Shown here: in pieces, positions 56,226 through 64,000 of the stretch
Layout of the letters: every line of letters begins with the position of its first letter
How positions within the stretch are numbered: position 1 is the stretch's first letter
NCBI RefSeq assembly: GCF_003797185.1
Contig: NZ_RKMH01000001.1
Span: 310,001-374,000, forward strand
Length of the DNA stretch: 64,000 bases
Source of the DNA: Gordonia oryzae
GTDB taxonomy: Bacteria; Actinomycetota; Actinomycetes; Mycobacteriales; Mycobacteriaceae
Direction: 5' to 3'
The notes under the pieces: model-generated
The model's database searches: none
What the model was told of the DNA's origin: nothing
Seen by the model: the letters and a program-made list of their open reading frames with translations, nothing else
Translations under genes and position numbers: made by a program

Positions 56226-57758
56226 ATGAATTCCGCGGACCAACAGTCACCAGAGAAGGGCTATTCATCGCAGCCGGGACCCGAACTCCACGACGTGATC
56301 ATCGTCGGTGCGGGATTCGGCGGGATCGGTGCCGCGATCGCCCTGAAACGACTCGGTTATGAGAACTTCGTCATTCTCGAGCGCGAGGACGACCTCGGCG
56401 GCACGTGGCACGTGAATCGATACCCCGGTCTGGCCGTGGATGTTCCGTCGCCCACCTTCTCATTTTGGTTTGAGCCGAACCCCAACTGGTCGCGGTTGTA
56501 CGCGCCGGGAACAGAACTCAAGCAGTACGCGGTCGACGTCGCCGACAAGTACGATGTCCGGCGGCACATGAGATTCGGTGTCTGTGTCGACGGCGCGCGG
56601 TGGGATGCCGAGACCAACACCTGGCGTGTCGACCTCGCCGGCGGGGCCACGATGACGACGCGATTCCTTATGTGCGCCACCGGATTTCTGTCCCAGCCCG
56701 CCACCCCCGACATCCCCGGTATCGATACCTTCGCCGGGCGGGTGATGTATGCGTCACGGTGGGATTCCGACTACGATTTCGCCGGCAAGCGCGCGGCGGT
56801 GATCGGGACTGGATCGACTGCGGTGCAACTGATTCCGGAGATTGCCGATCTCACTGAGGAGTTGACGGTCTATCAGCGCACGCCGATGTGGGTGATGCCC
56901 AAACTCGACGCACCCATCCCCGCTCCGGTGCGCGCTCTGTTCCGGCGGGTCCCGGCCAGTCAACGGGCGATGCGCTGGGTCACCGATGTGACCCAGGAGA
57001 TGGCCATGCTGATCGCGATGTGGCGTTTCCGACGATTTCGCCGCGTCAACGAGGCCGTCAAACGTATTGCCGCGCTCTTCCGGCATCTGCAGGTGCGTGA
57101 TGCGCAGATGCGTCGCGACCTCACACCCGCCTACGACTACGGCTGCAAACGCCCTACGGTCTCCAACGACTACTATCGCACGCTCGCACGCGAGGACGTG
57201 AACCTCGACACCACCGGGATCGATCACATCGAGCCCGACGGGATCGTCACCGCCGACGGCCGTATCCGTGAGATCGACGTCCTGATCCTCGCCACCGGAT
57301 TCGACGTGTGGGAGAAGAATCTCCCGGCGATCGAGGTGATCGGACGCGACGGTCGCAATCTCGGAAAGTGGTGGCGGGAAACCGCATTCGCCGCCTACGA
57401 GGGTCTGACGATGCCCTACTTCCCGAACTTCTTGAACTCCGCCGGCCCCTACTCGTGGGTGGGTTTGTCCTGGTTCACCACGGTCGAATGCCAGATGCGG
57501 CATATCACGCGGCTTTTCGGGGAGGTCCGACGCCGGGATGCAGCCTCCTTCGAGGTCCGTGAAGAGGCCAACGAGAAGTTTCTTGACGACATGACCACCC
57601 GGATTGCCGATTCTGTGTTTGCCCTTGGCAACTGCGCTCGGTCACGTTCGTACTGGTTCAACGCCAAGGGGGAGACCCCGTTGTTCCGGCCGACCTCTGT
57701 GGCCGAGGCGGTGCGGGCACAGGACACGTTTCCGCTCGAGGACTACCTGTTCTCGTGA
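56226..57758 (+). CDS. Flavin-containing monooxygenase, Baeyer-Villiger-like with altered fingerprint
   Basis: This 510-residue FAD/NADPH monooxygenase has FAD loop DVIIVGAGFGGIGAAIAL, GGTWHVNRYPGLAVDVPS and a second Rossmann motif VIGTGSTAVQLIPEI. The Baeyer-Villiger fingerprint FxGxxxHxxxW reads F169-A-G-R-V-M-Y175-A-S-R-W179, so Tyr replaces the conserved His. The closing LILATGFDVW is typical. It may be a Baeyer-Villiger enzyme with altered efficiency or a different flavin monooxygenase. The ATG at 56226 has AGGAAGG upstream. Its last 16 bases overlap the convergent cobG. It is the last gene of the inserted segment. Confidence 0.85.
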   Translation: MNSADQQSPEKGYSSQPGPELHDVIIVGAGFGGIGAAIALKRLGYENFVILEREDDLGGTWHVNRYPGLAVDVPSPTFSFWFEPNPNWSRLYAPGTELKQYAVDVADKYDVRRHMRFGVCVDGARWDAETNTWRVDLAGGATMTTRFLMCATGFLSQPATPDIPGIDTFAGRVMYASRWDSDYDFAGKRAAVIGTGSTAVQLIPEIADLTEELTVYQRTPMWVMPKLDAPIPAPVRALFRRVPASQRAMRWVTDVTQEMAMLIAMWRFRRFRRVNEAVKRIAALFRHLQVRDAQMRRDLTPAYDYGCKRPTVSNDYYRTLAREDVNLDTTGIDHIEPDGIVTADGRIREIDVLILATGFDVWEKNLPAIEVIGRDGRNLGKWWRETAFAAYEGLTMPYFPNFLNSAGPYSWVGLSWFTTVECQMRHITRLFGEVRRRDAASFEVREEANEKFLDDMTTRIADSVFALGNCARSRSYWFNAKGETPLFRPTSVAEAVRAQDTFPLEDYLFS

Positions 57759-58939
57759 ACCCGGCGCGTGTGATAGCCGTCGGGGCCGGCCTCTACCCGC
57801 AGATGTGGCTCGGTGGGGGAGCCGCATCTGCGCTCGCACCCGACCCAGTGCTCGCGGTCGGTCACCGGCTCACCAACCGCGACCCGGTTTACGAGATCGG
57901 TACGCACCGGCGCGTGCGCATTGGCGCATCCCGGGGCCCCGGCACACGAAGTGACCCGCACCCAGGGTGAGGCGGCGTCGAAGATCAGGCCCATTGGCGC
58001 GAGGACGCGGACAACGGTCTCGGCGATCGACTCGGTCAGATCGCAGAGAAGGATTTCCCGGTCGGTGGTGATCGTGATCGGTGCCCCGACGGCAGCCAGG
58101 AACTCGGCGAGCCGCGACGGCAGTCGACCCAGCTCGACGACCGCACCGAGCAGTACCCGGCCGTCGTCCTGCCCGAACCATCCGACGATCGGTTCCGGCG
58201 TCGCCGCGTTTGTCCACGTCTGGAGTCCGGGTGGTCCGAGGCGGCGCCGGGCCGTGTCGATCACCGACACGCGCGCCGCCGCGTCGAGATCGCGGATGCG
58301 CCAGCGGCGCGGCGCGGTCAGCGCCGCCATGGCGCGCGCAACGTCGAGGAGCGCCGGCGCGACAGCCGCGGTCGCATCGACCGAACCGGCCACCTCACCG
58401 TCGACCACGATGTCGGCCACCCCGTCCTGCGCCGGATGGCGCAGGACGGCACACACATCGGGCCGGCGACGCACCACGTCACCGCGTCCGTCGTCCACCC
58501 CGAACAGAAACCTGCCCGAGAGACCGTCGAGTCCATCGGCACGACGCAGTTCGGCATCGAGCGCGTCGGCGATCGGCGACGCATCGGCGTGCCCCCCGAT
58601 CCGGCCGGTCAGCGGACTCACCACGATGTTGCGGATCTTCTCCCGGCCGCCGACGTCGACACCCCCGACCCCGTCGTCGGATAGCAGCCCGGCCGCGGTC
58701 AGTGCGTCCGCGACGGGCTCGAGGTCGCTGATCCCGCGTAGCTGGATATTGGCGCGCGCAGTCAGCTCGAGGTACCCGTCACCGTGCTCGGCACTGACCT
58801 CGGCCAAAGTCTGCAGCTGTGCGGCGGTGAGCACCCCGCCGGGCAGTCGGATCCGCGCGAGTGCGCCGTCGGCGGCCGGGTGCGGAGTGAACACACCGGG
58901 ACACCGGTCCTCGGCGCTGCGCTGACGGGGTTCGGTCAC
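57743..58939 (-). CDS. cobG: Precorrin-3B synthase CobG
   Basis: CobG is a sirohaem- and iron-sulfur-containing monooxygenase that converts precorrin-3A to precorrin-3B in the oxygen-dependent cobalamin route. The 398 residues contain the nitrite/sulfite-reductase half-domains, with YLELTARANIQLRGI near residue 60 and the metal-cluster cysteines C332-x5-C338 (SCAGAPGC) and C368-x3-C372 (GCERRC). The start is GTG at 58939, divergent from cobN and its riboswitch. Its 3' end overlaps the monooxygenase by 16 bases. In M. tuberculosis cobG runs straight into cobH; here they are 40 kb apart. Confidence 0.94.
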   Translation of the reverse strand: MTEPRQRSAEDRCPGVFTPHPAADGALARIRLPGGVLTAAQLQTLAEVSAEHGDGYLELTARANIQLRGISDLEPVADALTAAGLLSDDGVGGVDVGGREKIRNIVVSPLTGRIGGHADASPIADALDAELRRADGLDGLSGRFLFGVDDGRGDVVRRRPDVCAVLRHPAQDGVADIVVDGEVAGSVDATAAVAPALLDVARAMAALTAPRRWRIRDLDAAARVSVIDTARRRLGPPGLQTWTNAATPEPIVGWFGQDDGRVLLGAVVELGRLPSRLAEFLAAVGAPITITTDREILLCDLTESIAETVVRVLAPMGLIFDAASPWVRVTSCAGAPGCANAHAPVRTDLVNRVAVGEPVTDREHWVGCERRCGSPTEPHLRVEAGPDGYHTRRVHENR

Positions 58940-58969
58940 GGGATTCAGCGTAGACGTGGGTGTGGGCCG

Positions 58970-59110
58970 CCCACGGTGCCTGCACTACGCTCCAACCACA
59001 CGTCCAGTGCATCAGAAGCCGGTGCGAGTCCGGCGCGGTCGCGCCACTGTGTCGGGGGTGTCCACAGATGCGCCCGGAGTCAGACCTGTCGCTGGGCACC
59101 CCGACCACAC
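58970..59110 (+). ncRNA. Cobalamin riboswitch upstream of cobN
   Basis: The leader of cobN holds the conserved core of the B12 riboswitch: GAAGCCGGTGCGAGTCCGGC and GCGCCACTGT (59014-59050) and the B12 box GAGTCAGACCTGTCG (about 59078-59092). The outer borders are estimated. Downstream, the sequence CACCCCGG (59123-59130) can pair with CGGGGGTG near 59053 and lies next to the ribosome site GAGGAG, so translational control is plausible. It should reduce CobN expression when adenosylcobalamin is plentiful. Confidence 0.9.
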
Positions 59111-59142
59111 GACCGGGCGCGCCACCCCGGTGAGGAGTTCTC

Positions 59143-62100
59143 ATGATTGTGTTGCTGTCGACCTCCGACACCGACCTCATCACTGCCCATGCCGGTACCG
59201 CCGACTACGCGATCGCCAATCCGTCGCGGCTGCTGGTCGATGACATCGCCGATCTCCTCGCGCCGGCCGACATCGTCGTCGTGCGAATCCTCGGCGGGCG
59301 TCGCGCGTGGGAAGACGGACTGGAAGCTGTACTGGCCGCCGGTCGCCCGGTCGTCGTCCTGTCCGGTGAGCAGCAGCCCGACCCCGATCTGATGGCGTGC
59401 TCCACGGTTCCCGCCGGAGTTGCCCAGCAGGCCCACAACTACCTCGCGGCGGGGGGCGTGAGCAATCTGGAGAACCTGCACAACTTCCTCTCCGACACCC
59501 TGCTGCTCACCGGCCTCGGCTTCGATCCACCCGCCCAGACCCCCGCCTGGGGAATCCTCGATCGAGCCGGCACCAGGCGGGCAGAGGCTGCCCATGCGGG
59601 CGGGGACGGGTCGTCTCCGACAATCGCCGTGCTCTACTACCGGGCGCAGCATCTGGCGGGCAACACTGCCTACATCGACGCGTTGTGCCGCGCCATCGAG
59701 GACACCGGCGCCCGCGCACTGCCGGTGTTCTGCGCGTCGCTGCGTACCGCTCCCGACGATCTCATCGAGCTGCTCGGTACCGCCGACACGCTCGTCGTCA
59801 CCGTCCTCGCGGCCGGCGGCGCCACCCCGGCCACCGCGTCGGCGGGCGGTGACGACGATGCCTGGAACATCGAACGCCTCGCCGCCCTGGATATCCCGAT
59901 CCTGCAGGGCCTATGCCTGACGTCCTCGCGGGCCGACTGGGACTCCAACGACGACGGTCTCTCGCCACTCGATGTCGCCACTCAGGTCGCAGTGCCCGAG
60001 TTCGATGGTCGGATCATCACGGTGCCGTTCTCGTTCAAGGAGTTCGACGAGAACGGGCTGCCCACCTATCGTCCCGACCCCGAGCGGTGTGCACGGGTCG
60101 CGGGCATCGCCGTGGCCCATGCCCGGTTGCGCCACACCCCCGCGGCCCGACGCCGTATCGCGTTGATGCTCTCGGCATATCCGACCAAGCACGCCCGCAT
60201 CGGCAACGCCGTGGGTCTGGACACCCCGCGCAGTCTGGTGTCGTTGCTCCGGGCCTTACGGGACGCGGGATACGACATCGGCCCGCAATCCGGCCCGGAC
60301 GCCATTCCCGGTCTGGCCGAGGATGATTCCGATGCCCTGATCCATGCCATCATCGCCGCGGGCGGTCAGGACGCGGAATGGCTGACCGAGGAGTCGTTGG
60401 CCGCCAACCCGATTCGGGTGTCCGCGGCGGACTATTCCCGCTGGTTCGCGACGCTGCCCGCCACGTTGCGTTCGGCCGTGACCACACACTGGGGGCCGCC
60501 GCCGGGGGAGTTGTTCGTTGATCGCTCGACCAATCCCGAGGGTGACATCGTTGTCGCCGCACTAGTTTTCGGCAACACTGCGATCATGGTGCAGCCACCA
60601 CGCGGATTCGGGGAGAATCCGGTCGCGATCTATCACGACCCGGATCTGCCACCGTCGCACCATTATCTGGCGTCATATCGATGGGTCGCCGGGCGGGCGG
60701 ACCGAGCGGGCGACATACCGGGCTTCGGCGCCGACGCGGTGGTGCACATCGGCAAACACGGCAACTTGGAATGGTTACCCGGCAAGACACTTGGCATGTC
60801 CTCGGACTGCGGGACCGACGCCGCCCTCGGCGATCTCCCACTGGTGTACCCGTTCCTCGTCAACGATCCCGGCGAGGGCACCCAGGCGAAGCGACGCGCC
60901 CATGCGGTGCTCGTCGATCATCTGATCCCGCCGATGGCGCGCGCCGAGTCCTACGGCGACATCGCCCGCCTCGAGCAACTCCTCGACGAGCACGCCAACA
61001 TCTCCACCCTCGATCCAGCCAAGCTGCCGGCCATCCGTCAGCAGATCTGGACATTGCTCACCGCGGCGCAGATGCATCAGGATCTCGGGCTGACCGAGCG
61101 CCCCGACGAAGAGGTCTTCGACGACATGCTTCTGCATGTCGACGGCTGGCTCTGTGAGATCAAGGACGTGCAGATTCGTGACGGACTGCACGTGCTCGGG
61201 CAGGCTCCCGCCGACGAGCACGAGGTCGACCTGGTCCTTGCGATGCTGCGTGCCCGACAGTTGTGGGGCGGGAGGGCGGCCCTCCCGGGATTGCGTGAGG
61301 CGCTGGGGCTGACCGAGGGCAGCGGCGAAGCCGCGCGCACCGACGTCGACGCGGTCGAACACCTCGCCCGCGAGCTCGTGCAGTCGTGCGCGGCGGGGGA
61401 CTGGTCGGAGCAGACGGTCGCCGAGGTGGCCGTCGGACATCCGCCCGCGGTCGCCGACATCCTGCGCTTCGCGGCCACCGAGGTCGTCCCGCGGCTGCGC
61501 CAGACCTCTCAGGAGATCCCGCGCGTGCTGCACGCCCTCGACGGTGGTTTCATCCCGGCCGGGCCCAGCGGATCGCCGCTGCGTGGTCTGATCAATGTGT
61601 TACCCACCGGCCGCAATTTCTATTCGGTCGACCCCAAGGCCGTGCCCTCCCGCCTCGCGTGGGAGACAGGGCGGGCGATGGCCGATTCTCTGCTCGAGCG
61701 CTATCTCCGCGACCACGGCGAGTACCCCGCGTCGGTCGGGCTGTCGGTGTGGGGCACCAGTGCGATGCGTACCTCGGGCGACGACATCGCCGAGGTGCTC
61801 GCGCTGCTCGGCGTCATGCCCGTGTGGGACGAGGCGTCGCGTCGGGTGTCGGCGCTCGAACTGATCGACCTGCCCGAACTCGGCCGGCCCCGGATCGACG
61901 TGACCGTCCGTATCTCCGGCTTCTTCCGAGACGCGTTCCCGCATGTGGTCACCATGCTCGACGATGCGGTCGCACTCGCCGCCGATGCCGACGAGCCCGA
62001 TGTCTCCAATTTCGTTGCGGCCCATGCTCGTGCCGCACTGGCCGAGCACGGCGACCGGCGTCGGGCCACCACCCGTATCTTCGGGTCCAAACCTGGAACC

Positions 62101-62799
62101 TACGGTGCCGGTCTGCTCGAGCTGATCGATTCGCGCGACTGGCGTACCGACGACGATCTGGCACGGGTCTACACCGAATGGGGTGGGTACGCCTACGGGC
62201 GTGACCTGTCGGGTATCCCGGCGGTCGACGACATGCGCAGCGCCTACCGGCGGATCTCGGTGGCCGCCAAGAACACCGACACCCGCGAGCACGACATCGC
62301 CGACTCCGATGACTATTTCCAGTACCACGGCGGCATGGTAGCGACGGTGCGCGCGTTGACGGGTCGCTCTCCGGAGGCCTACATCGGCGACTCCACCCGC
62401 CCGGACGCCGTGCGCACACGCACGCTGTCGGAGGAGACCAGTCGCGTGTTCCGGGCGCGCGTGGTGAACCCCCGGTGGATCTCGGCGATGCAGCGCCACG
62501 GGTACAAGGGCGCCTTCGAGATGGCGGCCACCGTCGACTATCTCTTCGGCTATGACGCCACCACCGACGTCGTCGCCGACTGGATGTATGAGAAGCTCAC
62601 CGAGTCCTACGTCCTCGATGAGCACAATCAGAAGTTCATGGCGGAGTCGAACCCGTGGGCGCTGCACGGCATTGCCGAACGACTGCTCGAGGCCGTCGAG
62701 CGCGACATGTGGCACGAGCCACCCGCGCAGATGCTCGACGACCTCCGGTCGGTGTATCTGCAGACCGAGGGTGACATCGAGGGCCGCGACGGCGAGTAG
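59143..62799 (+). CDS. cobN: Cobaltochelatase subunit CobN
   Basis: CobN is the large subunit of the ATP-dependent aerobic cobaltochelatase that inserts Co(II) into hydrogenobyrinate a,c-diamide; CobS and CobT partners are not in this window. The 1218 residues match the family length. Typical regions include YPTKHARIGNAVGLDTPRSL, VVHIGKHGNLEWLPGKTLGM, VLPTGRNFYSVDPKAVPS and VRISGFFRDAFPHVV. The ATG at 59143 follows GAGGAG. Expression is probably set by the riboswitch directly upstream. It diverges from cobG. Confidence 0.96.
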   Translation: MIVLLSTSDTDLITAHAGTADYAIANPSRLLVDDIADLLAPADIVVVRILGGRRAWEDGLEAVLAAGRPVVVLSGEQQPDPDLMACSTVPAGVAQQAHNYLAAGGVSNLENLHNFLSDTLLLTGLGFDPPAQTPAWGILDRAGTRRAEAAHAGGDGSSPTIAVLYYRAQHLAGNTAYIDALCRAIEDTGARALPVFCASLRTAPDDLIELLGTADTLVVTVLAAGGATPATASAGGDDDAWNIERLAALDIPILQGLCLTSSRADWDSNDDGLSPLDVATQVAVPEFDGRIITVPFSFKEFDENGLPTYRPDPERCARVAGIAVAHARLRHTPAARRRIALMLSAYPTKHARIGNAVGLDTPRSLVSLLRALRDAGYDIGPQSGPDAIPGLAEDDSDALIHAIIAAGGQDAEWLTEESLAANPIRVSAADYSRWFATLPATLRSAVTTHWGPPPGELFVDRSTNPEGDIVVAALVFGNTAIMVQPPRGFGENPVAIYHDPDLPPSHHYLASYRWVAGRADRAGDIPGFGADAVVHIGKHGNLEWLPGKTLGMSSDCGTDAALGDLPLVYPFLVNDPGEGTQAKRRAHAVLVDHLIPPMARAESYGDIARLEQLLDEHANISTLDPAKLPAIRQQIWTLLTAAQMHQDLGLTERPDEEVFDDMLLHVDGWLCEIKDVQIRDGLHVLGQAPADEHEVDLVLAMLRARQLWGGRAALPGLREALGLTEGSGEAARTDVDAVEHLARELVQSCAAGDWSEQTVAEVAVGHPPAVADILRFAATEVVPRLRQTSQEIPRVLHALDGGFIPAGPSGSPLRGLINVLPTGRNFYSVDPKAVPSRLAWETGRAMADSLLERYLRDHGEYPASVGLSVWGTSAMRTSGDDIAEVLALLGVMPVWDEASRRVSALELIDLPELGRPRIDVTVRISGFFRDAFPHVVTMLDDAVALAADADEPDVSNFVAAHARAALAEHGDRRRATTRIFGSKPGTYGAGLLELIDSRDWRTDDDLARVYTEWGGYAYGRDLSGIPAVDDMRSAYRRISVAAKNTDTREHDIADSDDYFQYHGGMVATVRALTGRSPEAYIGDSTRPDAVRTRTLSEETSRVFRARVVNPRWISAMQRHGYKGAFEMAATVDYLFGYDATTDVVADWMYEKLTESYVLDEHNQKFMAESNPWALHGIAERLLEAVERDMWHEPPAQMLDDLRSVYLQTEGDIEGRDGE

Positions 62800-62902
62800 C
62801 GCGGGTTTCACAGCATTTCCCAGAACTGGTGGGCCCGGGTTGCGGAGCAAAACCGGCGTCTCGTTCGTTGAGCGGTGCAGACACGCAACGAAAGGACGAT
62901 CC

Positions 62903-63409
62903 ATGCGACTCGCCTATGCCCTCCTCTATCTCGCCGTCGAGATCGGCGTGTTCGTGGCGATGACCATGAGCGTCGGCTTCGGGTGGGCGGTGCTCATCAC
63001 CGTCGCTGCGTCCGTCGTCGGCTTTCTCATGCTGCGCTGGCAGGGAGCGAAGCTCTTCGGCGAGCTCCGACGTGCCGCCCGCAACGAGGTCGACGCGCGG
63101 ACACCCCTCGCCGACACCGCCATCATGGCCGGATCCTCGATCCTGCTGGTCATTCCCGGCGTGGTCTCTACACTGGCCGGAATCGTGCTGCTCGCACCGC
63201 CCACCCGACGCCTGGTCCGGCCCGCGGTGACCGCGTTCGGCGCCCGCCGTCTCGTGGTGGCGATGGATCGCGCCGGAATCTATGCGACCTCGGGTTTTCG
63301 ACGTGGCTCCGTCATCGACGGCACCGTCGTCGATTCGCCCGCTCCCGGCGATCCGGCGCATGCAGGTGCCACCTCGGCCCGCGACCGGCACCTGCCGCCC
63401 GGACACTGA
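62903..63409 (+). CDS. FxsA-family membrane protein
   Basis: This small inner-membrane protein (168 residues) belongs to the FxsA family, named for suppression of phage F-exclusion in E. coli; its cellular job is unclear. An N-terminal pair of helices (about 2-44, LLYLAVEIGVFVAMTMSV and WAVLITVAASVVGFLML) and a further hydrophobic segment (about 70-93, SSILLVIPGVVSTLAGIVLL) are followed by a polar tail. The TPLADTAIMAGSSILLVIPG block is characteristic. The ATG at 62903 has AAAGGA upstream. It stands 103 bases after cobN. Confidence 0.82.
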   Translation: MRLAYALLYLAVEIGVFVAMTMSVGFGWAVLITVAASVVGFLMLRWQGAKLFGELRRAARNEVDARTPLADTAIMAGSSILLVIPGVVSTLAGIVLLAPPTRRLVRPAVTAFGARRLVVAMDRAGIYATSGFRRGSVIDGTVVDSPAPGDPAHAGATSARDRHLPPGH

Positions 63410-63496
63410 TCACCGACCCGAGCCTCACTGCACCAAACCCCCCGGCACCAAACCCCCCGGCACCTTCCGACCCCACTCAGGGCACACTGGACGATC

Positions 63497-64000
63497 GTGG
63501 CTACCGAACTCCTGCTCGGCGGACTCGTCTATTCGTCGAGCGTTCCCGACGCGACCGCGCTCGCCGTCACCGACGGCGTCGTGACGTGGGTCGGCTCCGA
63601 CGCCGTGGGCCGAGCCCTGCACCCCGATGCCCGGGTCACCGATCTGGCCGGGCGCTTCGTCGCACCCGCATTCGTCGATTCCCATGTGCATCTGACGTCG
63701 ACTGGACTGGCCCTGGATGGATTGACACTGAGTGAGTCCACCAGCCGTACCGATTGTCTCGGCCGCCTCGCGGCCGCAGCGGCCGGAGCCGACGAGAACG
63801 AGCTGATCTGGGGGCTCGGGTGGGACGATTCCACCTGGGCGGGCGTCGATCCGGATGACCGCAGATGTCCCACCACCGCCGAGATAGACGCCGTCGTCGG
63901 TCATCGTCCGGTGTATCTCGCGCGCATCGACGAGCACTCGGCGGTCGCCTCCACCGCGCTGCGCCGGTTGGTCACCGACCTTGACGCCGCCGAGGGATAC
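63497..64000 (+). CDS. Amidohydrolase-family protein (3' end outside window)
   Basis: This is the first 168 residues of a metal-dependent amidohydrolase of the YtcJ/N-substituted-formamide-deformylase type. After an N-terminal composite domain (LLLGGLVYSSSVPDATALAV) comes the metal motif FVAPAFVDSHVHLTSTGLAL with the HxH pair. The start is GTG at 63497 and the frame is open to base 64000. The substrate cannot be told from this fragment. Confidence 0.8.
   Translation, partial: MATELLLGGLVYSSSVPDATALAVTDGVVTWVGSDAVGRALHPDARVTDLAGRFVAPAFVDSHVHLTSTGLALDGLTLSESTSRTDCLGRLAAAAAGADENELIWGLGWDDSTWAGVDPDDRRCPTTAEIDAVVGHRPVYLARIDEHSAVASTALRRLVTDLDAAEGY

Noticed and set aside
17465..57742. Search for integrase, transposase or tRNA at the island edges
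   Set aside because: None was found by reading; mobility is inferred only from the broken cobG-cobH synteny.

Overview
The window is high-GC actinobacterial chromosome from the mycolic-acid-bearing Mycobacteriales. It resembles Gordonia or a close relative more than Mycobacterium. The evidence is the proteasome/Tat/helicase block pafA-pafB-pafC-tatA-tatC-helY, a DUF4333 membrane protein, a 5'-3' exonuclease, a pepE-type peptidase, an Rv2074-type flavin/F420 protein, an Rv2073c-type reductase and cobL-cobM-cobK facing cobIJ-cobH. From memory this follows the order of Mycobacterium tuberculosis Rv2097c to Rv2065. A GjpA-like secreted protein also points to Gordonia. No rRNA, tRNA, CRISPR array, insertion sequence or phage gene was seen.

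Layout: (1) 1-11531, conserved housekeeping block: Pup ligase (cut by the left edge), PafBC regulator pair, twin-arginine translocase, RNA helicase, peptidase and exonuclease. (2) 11617-17464, reductase plus cobalamin genes cobLMK (+) and cobIJ/cobH (-), meeting at a hairpin. (3) 17585-50531, about 33 kb laid out like the mycobacterial phthiocerol dimycocerosate (PDIM/DIM) locus: tesA-type thioesterase, fadD26-type fatty-acyl-AMP ligase, five large type I polyketide synthases, drrA-drrB-drrC exporter and a papA5-type acyltransferase. Most coding junctions from fadD26 to drrB overlap by 4-14 bases. (4) 50540-57758, a methyltransferase where mas lies in M. tuberculosis, a flavodoxin/DUF2505/nitroreductase operon, a Ser-rich secreted protein, an SDR and a flavin monooxygenase. 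(5) 57743-64000, cobG, a cobalamin riboswitch, cobN, an FxsA-like protein and the start of an amidohydrolase.

How it works together: the FAAL probably activates a fatty acid as acyl-AMP and loads it on the N-terminal carrier domain of PKS1 (or PKS2). Five elongation modules extend it, and the terminal module has the PpsE layout (KS-AT-carrier-condensation-like). TesA would edit or release chains, DrrABC would export, and PapA5 would acylate a hydroxylated product. No mas, fadD28, mmpL7 or lppX is present in the window, and no module has an enoylreductase. Other departures from PDIM are two PKSs with N-terminal carrier domains, one with KR before DH, and VASH motifs in four acyltransferases. 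The product is therefore probably DIM-like but not PDIM.

The whole 40-kb segment (about 17465-57742) lies between cobG and cobH, which are adjacent in M. tuberculosis. It therefore looks like an island that split a cobalamin operon. The strongest sequence-level oddity is a perfect 384-bp repeat, with atypical codon use, shared by the acyltransferase domains of PKS3 and PKS4.
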